Positions 38,610 to 47,330 of a stretch of 64,000 bases of DNA are shown one piece after another. The stretch is from Gottfriedia endophytica (GTDB lineage Bacteria > Bacillota > Bacilli > Bacillales > Bacillaceae_G): assembly GCF_017814275.1 (NCBI RefSeq), contig NZ_JAGIYQ010000001.1:467515-531514 (forward strand). Direction: 5' to 3'. The notes under the pieces were generated by a model. It was not told the origin of the DNA. It worked only from the letters and a program-made list of their open reading frames with translations, and made no database searches. The position numbers and the translations under genes are program-made. Numbering within the stretch: position 1 is the stretch's first letter; each line of letters starts with the position of its first letter.

Positions 38610-39086
38610 TTATTCATTCGTTTTTCCACGATTTATTAAGTCTTTTAATTCATCTATAAATACATTAATATCTTTAAATTGTCGATATACTGAGGCAAAA
38701 CGTACATATGCTACCTCATCTATTTTTGATAGATTTTCCATTACCAACTCGCCAATAACTTCACTCGGTACTTCTGACGTACCACTATTTTTAATTTCTT
38801 TTTCAATGCTAGTCGTAATTTCTTCTAGTTGAGATAGTGAGACTGGACGTTTTTCGCAAGCTTTAATGAGTCCTCTAAGTATTTTTTCTTTACTAAATTC
38901 TTCACGGATACCTTCTTTTTTGACAACAAGAATTGGATTGTCTTCTACACGTTCAAAGGTAGTAAAGCGATGTTGACATAACTCACACTCACGTCTTCTT
39001 CTTATCGAACGTCCCTCGTCAATCGGACGACTATCCAATACTTTTGTCCCATTATAATTACAAGATGGACATCTCATTTCTCTCAT
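38610..39086 (-). CDS. nrdR: transcriptional repressor NrdR
   Basis: A 158-residue NrdR that senses ATP/dATP and represses ribonucleotide reductase genes. The zinc ribbon has [17 protein letters not shown] with [13 protein letters not shown] (four cysteines), followed by basic RRRREC. The ATP-cone domain covers about residues 49-138 with [31 protein letters not shown] short tail follows. The start used at 39086 gives [11 protein letters not shown]; an internal ATG at M4 (39077) would give MRCPSC, the usual family N-terminus, and cannot be excluded. It sits upstream of dnaB-dnaI, the conserved arrangement. Confidence 0.95.
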   Translation of the reverse strand: MREMRCPSCNYNGTKVLDSRPIDEGRSIRRRRECELCQHRFTTFERVEDNPILVVKKEGIREEFSKEKILRGLIKACEKRPVSLSQLEEITTSIEKEIKNSGTSEVPSEVIGELVMENLSKIDEVAYVRFASVYRQFKDINVFIDELKDLINRGKTNE

Positions 39087-39263
39087 TCAACTCCATTTTT
39101 AAAATAATAATATCTTCAGATTCATCCTAACTCTATACTATACCATAACAGCTTGAAACGAAAGTACAGGAAGATATAACAGTATAAAGTTTTCAAATTA
39201 TTTATTTTTAAAGAGTCTATATTGTTTATATTCACGAGAAACATAACAGAATCTTTTTTTATT

Positions 39264-39480
39264 GCTGTTTTCGTATACATTGTCGCTATTTTAGAATGGG
39301 TTAGTTGATTACAACTCCAGGATGCTCCCTTTCCGCGTGGCGTCAGCTGAGCCTCCTCAGCAAGCCTGCGGGGTCTCAGCCTTCCCGCTATTCCCACAGG
39401 AGTATCGCACCTTCCATTGTAATCAACTTCTGTCTTTATAATTTATAATCTCAAATGCAACACTCTTTTAGAAAAGAGCC
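39264..39480 (-). repeat. dispersed palindromic repeat family 1, copy E
   Basis: A complete copy in reverse orientation, from GCTGTTTTCGTATACATTG to CTTTTAGAAAAGAGCC, with GTTGATTACAAC and GTAATCAAC arms. It lies between nrdR and speD and contains a spurious 91-codon ORF. Confidence 0.93.
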
Positions 39481-39493
39481 TTTTTAATATATT

Positions 39494-39523
39494 AAAAAAG
39501 AGAGGCATAAACACGCCTCTCTT
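39494..39523 (-). terminator. terminator after speD
   Basis: AAGAGAGGC pairs with GCCTCTCTT (7-base loop), followed by T6 on the minus strand. Confidence 0.88.
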
Positions 39524-39529
39524 AGCTTT

Positions 39530-39916
39530 TTAGTTTCCGTTAACAACTTTGACCTTATTTAATTGAATTGGACCCATTCCACGAGGTAACTCTACATTTT
39601 CACGCGTTTCAGCTTCTAAAGCTTCAGCAATGTAATTCGCAGCTACGTTCGGATCAATTCGATCACCACAAGTATATACATCAATACTTGCATAACCATG
39701 TTCAGGAAAACTGTGAATAGTTAAATGTGACTCTGAAATGATTACGACACCACTAACGCCATGAGGAGCAAACTTGTGAAATGCAACTTCTCGTACCTCA
39801 GCACCTGAACGAAGTGCAGCATCCACGAACGTTTCCTCAATAAATTTCATATCATTTAATTTTTCAGTATTACATCCCCATAACTCGGATATAACGTGAC
39901 GACCCATAGTATCCAT
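39530..39916 (-). CDS. speD: S-adenosylmethionine decarboxylase proenzyme
   Basis: A 128-residue SpeD, which makes decarboxylated S-adenosylmethionine, the aminopropyl donor for spermidine. It self-cleaves to give a pyruvoyl group. The cleavage site lies in [20 protein letters not shown] (Glu-Ser bond near residue 62-63), with the catalytic His and Cys in the following [18 protein letters not shown] use ATG 39916 ([15 protein letters not shown]), 8 bases after GGGGG; an ATG two codons earlier is too close to that site. In B. subtilis, speD follows gapB and is linked to it. Here repeat copy F and a structured leader separate them. Confidence 0.96.
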   Translation of the reverse strand: MDTMGRHVISELWGCNTEKLNDMKFIEETFVDAALRSGAEVREVAFHKFAPHGVSGVVIISESHLTIHSFPEHGYASIDVYTCGDRIDPNVAANYIAEALEAETRENVELPRGMGPIQLNKVKVVNGN

Positions 39917-40043
39917 ATTCATTTCCCCCTTTTATTATTTACGTAAACTCTAATGCAAAAGTATGATCAACTACCACGGGGGAAAGTTAGTCCAAAGAGG
40001 TCCTAACCCTTTAAGTAGTTAGTTATACTTTCAGAAGTTCACG
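39917..40043 (-). ncRNA. candidate regulatory leader RNA of speD
   Basis: The transcript starts near 40043. GTTAG (40007-40003) can pair either with CTAAC upstream (40022-40018) or CTAAC downstream (39990-39986). Directly after the downstream CTAAC, TTTCCCCC (39985-39978) is perfectly complementary to GGGGGAAA (39929-39922), the Shine-Dalgarno of speD. Alternative folds would expose or hide the ribosome site. No known riboswitch class is recognised, so this is a sequence-based proposal. Confidence 0.5.
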
Positions 40044-40049
40044 AAAGTT

Positions 40050-40078
40050 AGTATACTTGCTTTTTTTTTGAATTGCAA
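40050..40078 (-). promoter_or_regulatory. sigma-A promoter of speD
   Basis: TTGCAA (40078-40073) and TATACT (40055-40050) with 17-base spacing on the minus strand. From here to 40387 the sequence is AT-rich, and I see no gene or known element. Confidence 0.7.
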
Positions 40079-40387
40079 GATAAAAATTTCCTTTTTTTCC
40101 GTAATTAATCACTCATAAAACAGTATTCATTATATTCTATTGTATAAAATTTGACTACATAAAAACTTCAAATTAAACATTAATTTATTATTAAGATTAT
40201 TAAACCCTTTGGATCACCCACCTAATTTTTCCAGTAAATTTAAGGGATTTGACTTACAAAATCAGTCCGTTTAAATCAATTTACAAAAAAATTATTTATC
40301 TCCAGAACAAATTAGATCATAAAAGAATAGAAATATATTTTCACTTTAATGAGTTTTTATGTAAAAAACTAAAACTATTTATTTGTA

Positions 40388-40613
40388 GGGTATTTTATTA
40401 TACATTGTTGCTATTTCAGTATGTGTAAGTTGATTGGAACGTAGGGATGCTCGCTTTCCTAGGGGCGTGAGCTGAGCCTCCTCGTCGCATACGCTCCTGT
40501 GGGGTCTCAGCCTTCCCGCATCTCCCACAGGAGCCTGGGCACCCTTCCGTTCCAATCAACTTCTGTCTTATAAATTACATAACCTAAAAGCAACATTCTT
40601 TTAAAAAAGAGCC
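40388..40613 (-). repeat. dispersed palindromic repeat family 1, copy F (variant arms)
   Basis: Reverse orientation. The subterminal stem is GTTGATTGGAAC with GTTCCAATCAAC instead of the usual TTACAAC type, and the core loop is CTCGTCGCATACGCTC. The ends GGGTATTTTATTATACATTG and AAAAAAGAGCC are diverged. It sits between gapB and speD. Confidence 0.9.
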
Positions 40614-40692
40614 TTTTTGTAAAACTTAATTGAACTATATTGACGATTTTCACGTAGATTTATCTAAAAAGCCATATAGAGAAACGAGAAAT

Positions 40693-40718
40693 AGCGGAAT
40701 ATTTAGTCATATTCCGCT
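40693..40718 (-). terminator. hairpin after gapB, probable terminator
   Basis: AGCGGAATA pairs with TATTCCGCT (8-base loop). The following minus-strand sequence has only a weak T tract, so some readthrough toward speD is possible. Confidence 0.6.
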
Positions 40719-40736
40719 GATTGTTATTTTATTCTA

Positions 40737-41759
40737 TTAAGCTTCTACTGTTTGAAGTTTTTTCATTTGCTCAGCAACTGCTGCAACTAAGTCAACAACT
40801 CGTCTTGAATACCCCCACTCATTGTCATACCAAGCAAGTACTTTTACTTTTCTTGAACCAATTACCATTGTAGAAAGAGAATCGATAATTGCTGAATGTG
40901 GGTTACTATTAAAGTCGATTGAAACAAGTGGCTCATCACAGAATTCAACGATTCCTGCCATTGATCCTTTTGAAGCTGTGAAGAACGCATCGTTAATTTC
41001 TTGAACTGTAACATCTCTCTTTAAATCAACAACTAAATCTACTAAAGAAACGTTCGGAGTTGGTACACGTAAAGCCATTCCATGAAGCTTTCCTTCTAAG
41101 TGAGGCAAAACTTTTGAAAGCGCTTTAGCTGCACCTGTAGTTGTTGGAATAATAGATTGAGCACAAGCACGAGCTCTTCTTAAATCTTTATGTGGATTAT
41201 CAATATTATTTTGGTCATTTGTATATGAATGAACAGTTGTCATTAAACCGTTTTCGATACCGAATTGATCATCTAATACTTTAACAACTGGAGCTAAACA
41301 GTTTGTAGTACATGAAGCATTTGAAATAACATCTTGTTTCGTTAAGTCTAATTGATCATGGTTAACACCTAAAACAACTGTTAAGTCTTCGTTTTTACCA
41401 GGAGCTGTAATAACTACTTTTTTCGCACCTGCTGTGATATGCATTTTTGCTTTTTCAGCATCATTAAATTTCCCCGTTGCTTCAATAACAATATCAACTT
41501 GTAATTGAGACCATGGTAATAATTCAGGATTACGTTCACTAACAAGATCTACACGTTTACCATCAACAAGTAAATGGTCATTATTTGCGATAACTTCACC
41601 ATCAAATTTCCCGTGAGTTGTATCATATTTAATTAAGTGTGCTAAAGTTTCTGCTGGATAGCTAGCATTGATCGCTACAACATCATATTTATCACTCTTA
41701 ATTGCTTGTCTAAACACCATTCGACCAATACGTCCAAAACCATTAATTGCTACTTTCAC
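40737..41759 (-). CDS. gapB: gluconeogenic glyceraldehyde-3-phosphate dehydrogenase GapB (GTG start)
   Basis: A 340-residue GAPDH of the GapB type, NADP-preferring and used in gluconeogenesis in Bacillus. The NAD(P)-binding start VKVAINGFGRIGRMVFRQA, the catalytic Cys in VISNASCTTNCLAPVVKVL (near 152), and the phosphate-site block HKDLRRARACAQSIIPTTTGAAKAL match B. subtilis GapB better than GapA from memory. GTG 41759 has GGGGG upstream and gives the family length. In B. subtilis, CcpN represses gapB on glucose; I do not see a clear CcpN site. coaE lies upstream, ending 87 bases before this start. Confidence 0.94.
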   Translation of the reverse strand: MKVAINGFGRIGRMVFRQAIKSDKYDVVAINASYPAETLAHLIKYDTTHGKFDGEVIANNDHLLVDGKRVDLVSERNPELLPWSQLQVDIVIEATGKFNDAEKAKMHITAGAKKVVITAPGKNEDLTVVLGVNHDQLDLTKQDVISNASCTTNCLAPVVKVLDDQFGIENGLMTTVHSYTNDQNNIDNPHKDLRRARACAQSIIPTTTGAAKALSKVLPHLEGKLHGMALRVPTPNVSLVDLVVDLKRDVTVQEINDAFFTASKGSMAGIVEFCDEPLVSIDFNSNPHSAIIDSLSTMVIGSRKVKVLAWYDNEWGYSRRVVDLVAAVAEQMKKLQTVEA

Positions 41760-41846
41760 TGAAAACAACCCCCAATTAAGTTATACTAATTATACTTTAT
41801 CCCCTCAATTAGTATATCACATAAATCGGATTTTGGTTAATTAATT

Positions 41847-42449
41847 TTACTTATTTCCTATAATTTTTGTCATTAATGTGATTACTTGCTTATTTGTGTG
41901 TTCAATTGTGCCATTATTATCAATTACATAGTCAGCTAATTTCACTTTTTCACTAACTGGAATTTGTGATTTTATCCTTGCCATCGCCTCTTCCTCTGAA
42001 AGTTTATTCCGTTCCATTAGTCGTTTGATTTGATTTTCTTCATCAACATATACGACAATTGTTTTTTCAACTAAACTCGTTAACTTACTTTCAAATAATA
42101 ATGGAATATCTAAAATAACAATTCGATGCCCCTCATCCAATAACGCTTTCGATTGTTGAAGCATAACTTTCCTTACCTCAGGATGAACAATTTTATTTAA
42201 TTCCTCGCGACGGCCCGGATCATGGAATATAATTGCTCCAAGCGCTGGTCGATTAATTTCACCATTTTCCAATAAAATTTCTGTACCAAACGTATCAATT
42301 ATATTTTGATAAGCAACTTGCCCAACTTCAACAACTTGTTTCGCAATAACATCTGCATCAACAATCGGTATTCCAATCTCACTAATCATTTTTGAAACTG
42401 TACTTTTTCCACTTGCTATACTACCTGTTAATCCTAATACCATCCCCAT
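41847..42449 (-). CDS. coaE: dephospho-CoA kinase
   Basis: A 200-residue CoaE, which performs the final step of coenzyme A synthesis. The P-loop GLTGSIASGKSTVSKM is at the N-terminus, followed by GIPIVDADVIAKQVV, the lid region REELNKIVHPEVRKVM, and VILDIPLLFESKLTSLVE. The length is normal. ATG 42449 is chosen because GAGGTG lies 8 bases upstream; in-frame starts at 42458-42452 are also possible. It lies downstream of mutM with 110 bases between, in the polA-mutM-coaE-gapB order familiar from Bacillus. Confidence 0.94.
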   Translation of the reverse strand: MGMVLGLTGSIASGKSTVSKMISEIGIPIVDADVIAKQVVEVGQVAYQNIIDTFGTEILLENGEINRPALGAIIFHDPGRREELNKIVHPEVRKVMLQQSKALLDEGHRIVILDIPLLFESKLTSLVEKTIVVYVDEENQIKRLMERNKLSEEEAMARIKSQIPVSEKVKLADYVIDNNGTIEHTNKQVITLMTKIIGNK

Positions 42450-42559
42450 CACACTCACACCTCTTCTATAAGGAAATAGACGTGAAATGATTCACGTCTA
42501 TTGTCCACATTTTTAATAATTCTATTAATCCCATATTTAAAAGGAATTTTTAATCCCTA

Positions 42560-43396
42560 TTAATCATTATTTTTTTTCTGGCAAATTGGACAATAGGATG
42601 TTCCTCGTCCACCAACAACTATTTTTTCAATCTCGTGGCCACATTTGACACAAGGTAAGCCTTTCCTACCGTAGACTTTAAGAGTTTCTTGAAATGTTCC
42701 AATCTTCCCCTGAGAGTTTACATACGAACGAATTGTGCTTCCACCTTGATCGACTGCTTCCTGCAATGTTTCGATAATACAGGATACTAATTTATTAATT
42801 TCTTTATCAGTTAAAGAGGAAGCTGGTATTTCCGGATAAATTCCTGCCTTAAACAAAACTTCATCCACATAAATATTACCGAGTCCAACTAGAATCTCTT
42901 GATCTAATAAAGCAATCTTAATTTTACGATTCGTTTTTCTTAGCTTTTCTTTTAAGTAATCAGGTGTTAATTCATCTGATAAAGGTTCTGGACCTAATTT
43001 CACTAAAGGAGGTTGTTTTAATTCCTCCCCTTTAGTAAAAAGGTGCATGGTCCCGAATTTTCGTACATCCTGATATCTAAGCACCGTATGATCTGTAAAT
43101 GCAAAACAAACATGAGTATGTGGAGCTACTTCTTCATCTGAATGAAAAACTCGAAATTTACCTTCCATCCTTAAATGAGAAACGAGTACAAATTCATCCA
43201 ATATAAATAATAAAAATTTTCCACGGCGTTTTATATCTTGTATTGTTTGTCCTTGAAGAAGCAATTGAAATTCCTCTACTTCTTTAGGATGTTTTATGAT
43301 GTTTTCCCAAGTAACAATAACGGATGAAATCTTTTTTCCACTAACTAAATCAACCAATGTCCTTCTGACTGTTTCTACTTCAGGTAATTCTGGCAT
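42560..43396 (-). CDS. mutM: formamidopyrimidine-DNA glycosylase
   Basis: A 278-residue Fpg/MutM that removes 8-oxoguanine and formamidopyrimidines and cuts the backbone. The N-terminus (M)PELPEVETVRR provides the catalytic Pro and Glu. The helix-two-turn-helix region contains LLDQEILVGLGNIYVDEVLFKAGI, and the C-terminal zinc finger is CVKCGHEIEKIVVGGRGTSYCPICQ (four Cys). Length is standard. It starts 23 bases after the polA stop, consistent with a polA-mutM transcript for repair. The ATG follows a modest ribosome site. Confidence 0.96.
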   Translation of the reverse strand: MPELPEVETVRRTLVDLVSGKKISSVIVTWENIIKHPKEVEEFQLLLQGQTIQDIKRRGKFLLFILDEFVLVSHLRMEGKFRVFHSDEEVAPHTHVCFAFTDHTVLRYQDVRKFGTMHLFTKGEELKQPPLVKLGPEPLSDELTPDYLKEKLRKTNRKIKIALLDQEILVGLGNIYVDEVLFKAGIYPEIPASSLTDKEINKLVSCIIETLQEAVDQGGSTIRSYVNSQGKIGTFQETLKVYGRKGLPCVKCGHEIEKIVVGGRGTSYCPICQKKNND

Positions 43397-43418
43397 ACTT
43401 ATTTTTCACCCAATCAAC

Positions 43419-46052
43419 TTATTTTGCTTCAAACCATGAATTTCCATAGTTATAATCAACCTTTAATGGAACACTTAATTTCACTGCGTTTTCCATTACT
43501 TCAGGTACGATTTTTTCAAGAATTGGTATTTCTTCTTTTGGCGCCTCAAAGATTAATTCATCGTGTACTTGAAGTAATAGATTAGCTTGAAGCTTTTCTT
43601 CTTTTAATCGCTCTGCCATTAAGATCATTGCCTTCTTAATAATATCTGCAGCACTTCCTTGAATAGGTGTGTTCATAGCAGTTCTTTCTGCAAATCCACG
43701 AATATTAAAATTCTTGCTCGTAATCTCAGGAATATAACGACGTCTATTTAAGATCGTGCTAACATATCCATCTAGCTTTGTTTTTTGAACAATGTCTGTC
43801 ATGTATTCTTTTACTTTAGGGAAGCTCTTTAAATAATTCTCTATAAATGTAGCAGCCTCTTTTCTCGTAATCCCTAAGCTTTGTGATAATCCGTAGTCAC
43901 TAATTCCATAGACAATCCCAAAATTTACTGCCTTTGCTTGACGACGCATATTACTTGTAACGTCATCTTTTTCCACATGAAAAACATCCATTGCAGTTTT
44001 TGTGTGAACATCAAAATCATGTATAAACGCATCCATTAAATTTTCATCTTGAGCAATATGCGCAAGTACACGAAGCTCAATTTGTGAATAATCAGCTGCG
44101 AAAATAACCCAATCTTTTTCTGATGGAACAAATGCTTTACGAATCTTTCTTCCTTCTTCTAAACGGATTGGAATGTTTTGTAAATTTGGATCAACAGAGC
44201 TTAAGCGTCCTGTTTGTGCTAATACTTGGTTAAAACGTGTATGAATCTTGTTGTCTTCTTTATTAATCACTTTCAACAAACCTTCTACATACGTTGAGTT
44301 TAACTTACCAACTTGTCTGTAATGAAGAATTTGAGGAATGATTTCATGTGCTGATTCTAATTTTTCTAACACATCTGCTGATGTTGAATAACCAGTTTTT
44401 GTTTTTTTGGCTGCAGGCAGATTTAATTTTTCAAATAAAATCACACCAAGTTGTTTTGGAGAATTGATGTTAAAGGACTCTCCAGCTAGTTCATAAATTT
44501 TTTGCTCTAAATCTTTTAACGTAGCTGTTAGTTCAGTCCCCATATTTTGTAATGTTTCTTCATTTACCGAAACTCCATCAAATTCCATTTGTCCTAAAAT
44601 AAAACATAATGGAAGCTCTAAATCTAATAATAGATCTAGTTGTTCGTTTTTTTCTAACTCAGATTTTAACTTCTCTTTTAATTCATTTAGCGCAATTGTT
44701 TTACGAACGATATAATCTGCTACGATTTCTTGTTCAGGAACTGACTGTTTTGCACCTTTTCCGTATATTTCTTCTGAAGTATTTACAGTAGTTGCTACCT
44801 TACCATTCACCAAGTCTGCAAAATCTTTATTTGACTGAGATGGATCTAATACATAAGAAGCTAGTAATGGATCAAAGTTTATCCCCTCAAGAGAAATACC
44901 CTTCCATTTTAAAGCTACGTAGCTTGCTTTCGCATCATAAACAGTTTTGTTCGTCTGTTTATTTTCCAACCATTCTTTAAATACCGTAGAAGATAAAGCA
45001 ACATCTGTTGGGATAAAGTAATTACCTTTTTCATGACTTAATCCCAATCCGATAATTGGTTCAGTATGATAGTTTTCCCCTACCATTTCAACAAATAAGC
45101 ATGCGTTATCAGCTAAGTGGCTTTCTTCAACTGATGATAAAATATCAAAATTAATTTCATCTAATTCTTTTTGTGGCTCTTCTTTTGGTGACACATTTAA
45201 TTTTGATAACAAGGAAGTAAAGCCTAATGATTGAAATAAATCTACCACTCGATCCATTTCCACTTCTGTACGCACAGTATCTTGAATACCTATTTCAATT
45301 GGCGAATCAATTTTAATCTTAGCAAGCTGCTTACTCATTAAGGCTTTATCTTGATTTTCTGTAAGGTTCTGAAGAAGTTTTGCACCACTGACCTCATCAA
45401 TGTGCTCGTAAACTCCTTCCACTGTCTCAAATTGCTTTAATAATTTGATCGCAGTTTTTTCACCGACACCAGGCACTCCTGGAATATTATCCGATTTATC
45501 TCCCATTAAGCCTTTCATATCTACAATTTGCAATGGAGTTAGTTCATATTTTTCAAAAATAGCTGAAGGTGTAAATTCCTCAACTTCAGTAATCCCTTTT
45601 TTCGTCATACTAACAGTAACATTCTCATCTACTAACTGGAGTAAGTCACGGTCTCCTGAGATAACTTTTACTTCTAGTCCCTCTTTAGAAGCTTGCCCTG
45701 CAAGCGTTCCGATAATATCGTCTGCCTCATAATTATCTAATTCATATCTAGCAATTCCATATGAATCTAACAATTGACGTACTAGAGGAAACTGCTCACT
45801 TAATTCAGGTGGCGTTTTTTGACGTCCGCCCTTATACTCTTCAAATGTTTGATGACGGAAAGTTGTTTTCCCAGCATCAAAAGCTACTAACATATGTGTA
45901 GGTTTCTCATCCTCTAATATTTTCATCAACATCATTGCAAATCCGTAAATTGCATTCGTATGTATACCTTTGTCATTATTCAATAGTGGTAATGCAAAAA
46001 ACGCACGATACGTAATACTATTCCCATCAATTAAAACAAGTTTATTTTTCAA
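43419..46052 (-). CDS. polA: DNA polymerase I (TTG start)
   Basis: An 877-residue Pol I acting in repair and Okazaki-fragment processing. The 5'-3' exonuclease domain (1-290) has LVLIDGNSITYRAFFALP, YEADDIIGTLA, and DMKGLMGDKSDNIPGVPGVGEKTA. The middle 3'-5' exonuclease-like domain (about 300-470) appears degenerate, lacking the full set of acidic residues, as is usual in Bacillus. The polymerase domain includes motif A VIFAADYSQIELRVLAH, the O-helix RRQAKAVNFGIVYGIS, and motif C LLQVHDELIFEAP. TTG 46052 has AAGGGAGG upstream; an in-frame ATG at 46079 precedes it. mutM follows. Confidence 0.96.
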   Translation of the reverse strand: MKNKLVLIDGNSITYRAFFALPLLNNDKGIHTNAIYGFAMMLMKILEDEKPTHMLVAFDAGKTTFRHQTFEEYKGGRQKTPPELSEQFPLVRQLLDSYGIARYELDNYEADDIIGTLAGQASKEGLEVKVISGDRDLLQLVDENVTVSMTKKGITEVEEFTPSAIFEKYELTPLQIVDMKGLMGDKSDNIPGVPGVGEKTAIKLLKQFETVEGVYEHIDEVSGAKLLQNLTENQDKALMSKQLAKIKIDSPIEIGIQDTVRTEVEMDRVVDLFQSLGFTSLLSKLNVSPKEEPQKELDEINFDILSSVEESHLADNACLFVEMVGENYHTEPIIGLGLSHEKGNYFIPTDVALSSTVFKEWLENKQTNKTVYDAKASYVALKWKGISLEGINFDPLLASYVLDPSQSNKDFADLVNGKVATTVNTSEEIYGKGAKQSVPEQEIVADYIVRKTIALNELKEKLKSELEKNEQLDLLLDLELPLCFILGQMEFDGVSVNEETLQNMGTELTATLKDLEQKIYELAGESFNINSPKQLGVILFEKLNLPAAKKTKTGYSTSADVLEKLESAHEIIPQILHYRQVGKLNSTYVEGLLKVINKEDNKIHTRFNQVLAQTGRLSSVDPNLQNIPIRLEEGRKIRKAFVPSEKDWVIFAADYSQIELRVLAHIAQDENLMDAFIHDFDVHTKTAMDVFHVEKDDVTSNMRRQAKAVNFGIVYGISDYGLSQSLGITRKEAATFIENYLKSFPKVKEYMTDIVQKTKLDGYVSTILNRRRYIPEITSKNFNIRGFAERTAMNTPIQGSAADIIKKAMILMAERLKEEKLQANLLLQVHDELIFEAPKEEIPILEKIVPEVMENAVKLSVPLKVDYNYGNSWFEAK

Positions 46053-46288
46053 GGTAAGACCTCCCTTACTCTCATTCATTTCTATTATAGGTAAATCTAT
46101 CCTTTATCTTACCATGACCACTAATTTTTTCGAAAAGAATTTATCTGAAAAAGAGAATCTCTTAAAAAATATATTTTGATTGAAAAATACATAAGTTATT
46201 AAAGGATATACTACTTATTTCTCAATATAAATTCAATTAACATAAATCTACGCTTAGAGAAATTATAGCCTCAGCGTTATTTTATTTT

Positions 46289-46512
46289 GGTTGTTTTCGT
46301 ATACATTGTCATTATTTCAGTATGTGTAAGTTGATTTCCACTCCAGGATGCTCGCTTTCCTAGGGGCGTGAGCTGAGCCTCCTCGTCGCATACGCTCCTG
46401 CGGGGTCTCAGCCTTCCCGCATCTCCCACAGAAGCCCTTCACCCTTCCGTTCCAATCAACTTTTGTCTTTAAAATTAATCTCTCAAGAGCAACAACCTTT
46501 TTGAAATAAGCC
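46289..46512 (-). repeat. dispersed palindromic repeat family 1, copy G (variant arms)
   Basis: Reverse orientation. The left arm is GTTGATTTCCACTCC and the right arm GTTCCAATCAAC, so the subterminal stem is interrupted here. The core has CTCGTCGCATACGCTCCTG, like copy F. Ends are GGTTGTTTTCGTATACATTG and AAATAAGCC. The gap from polA (46080) to 46288 holds nothing else I can name. Confidence 0.9.
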
Positions 46513-46589
46513 ATAAATAAAAGACCAAATCAAAAGTGATTTGGTCAGCTAATTAGTACCTTTATTTAGATGTTTTTGGGATAACCGAA

Positions 46590-46668
46590 ACTCTTCATTA
46601 ATGTGCAGTAAAAATACCACCCCAAAATTAGAAAAGGAATGAGGCCTCCAATTGAAGTTTCAATCTAT
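46590..46668 (-). repeat. possible diverged copy of repeat family 2 (gamma)
   Basis: The minus strand reads TTGAAACTTCAATTGGAGG, then TTTTGGGGTGG and TTTACTGCACATTAATG. The order of blocks is the same as in alpha and beta (GAAACTTC, GGTGGGG-like, TTACTGCCCGTTAATG), but only short stretches match. It begins at the stop codon of the 46-residue gene. Confidence 0.35.
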
Positions 46669-46805
46669 TGCTTTTTCACTTCATTAAGAGCTTCTGTATT
46701 AGATTTTCGAGGGGCAAAATACCCTTCAGTATTTACAACAGCAATTTCTTCTTCAAACTTGCTTTGTTTTTTCTTTTTTACATGCGGATTTTGATTGTGA
46801 CCCAT
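46665..46805 (-). CDS. 46-residue basic small protein of unknown function
   Basis: A short gene read directly from the minus strand. The protein starts MGHNQNPHVKKKKQSKFEEE and ends EALNEVKKQ; in between is IAVVNTEGYFAPRKSN. It is soluble and charged, with a lysine-rich N-terminal part and no membrane segment. GGAGGTGATAAAG directly precedes the ATG, an excellent ribosome site, which is the main reason for calling it a gene. It resembles in style small sporulation-associated or ribosome-associated proteins of Bacillus, but I cannot name a family. It lies between polA and the phoPR region, where B. subtilis has no equivalent that I recall. Confidence 0.65.
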   Translation of the reverse strand: MGHNQNPHVKKKKQSKFEEEIAVVNTEGYFAPRKSNTEALNEVKKQ

Positions 46806-46981
46806 CTTTATCACCTCCATGAATAGTATTTGCCACATTTCGAAGATTTTTTCGGATGTATTGTTAACAAAAAGTGGAAAGATGTTTGTTATAAAAAAAC
46901 TGGGAGCGTGTTAAACAAGGAAAGGAAATGCACTTACTATATTGAATAGTAATAAATAAGTCATAAAATAGTGGAGGTATA

Positions 46982-47158
46982 ATGAAACAAATATTTGCTA
47001 CTATTTATATCTGTATTTCACTTATAATGTTCTTCAGTATTTTTCTTGTTAGATATTCACAAGAGTCTTGTGTTTTTTATTTTCCTGTCATCACTTTAAT
47101 TATTGGTTTATTTTATCTAATAGGGGATTCGTATCAGAAATGGATTAATAAAAAATAA
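46982..47158 (+). CDS. 58-residue two-span membrane protein
   Basis: A short gene on the plus strand. The protein starts MKQIFATIYICISLIMFFS, continues with IFLVRYSQESC, then a second hydrophobic stretch FYFPVITLIIGLFYLIG, and ends YQKWINKK. This predicts two transmembrane helices joined by a short polar turn, with a basic C-terminus. GGAGG lies 5 bases upstream of the ATG. It is divergent from the 46-residue gene. No known family is recognised. No terminator of strength is visible downstream before repeat copy H. Confidence 0.6.
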   Translation: MKQIFATIYICISLIMFFSIFLVRYSQESCVFYFPVITLIIGLFYLIGDSYQKWINKK

Positions 47159-47330
47159 TTTATACTTTAGTTGAATTAGCAAACACTACGACTATCCTAT
47201 ATTTCGGACAGTCGTTTTAATTTTGAAATATCAACAGCTAACAATAACCGACACAACACACTTTAAAAAAAAGAGGCTATTTTCTAAATAATAAAGTGAG
47301 AGTAGGAATGAAAGGTTAACTTTGGTTTTA

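Noticed and set aside
46317-46514. 65-codon minus-strand ORF
   Set aside because: It is a by-product of repeat copy G.
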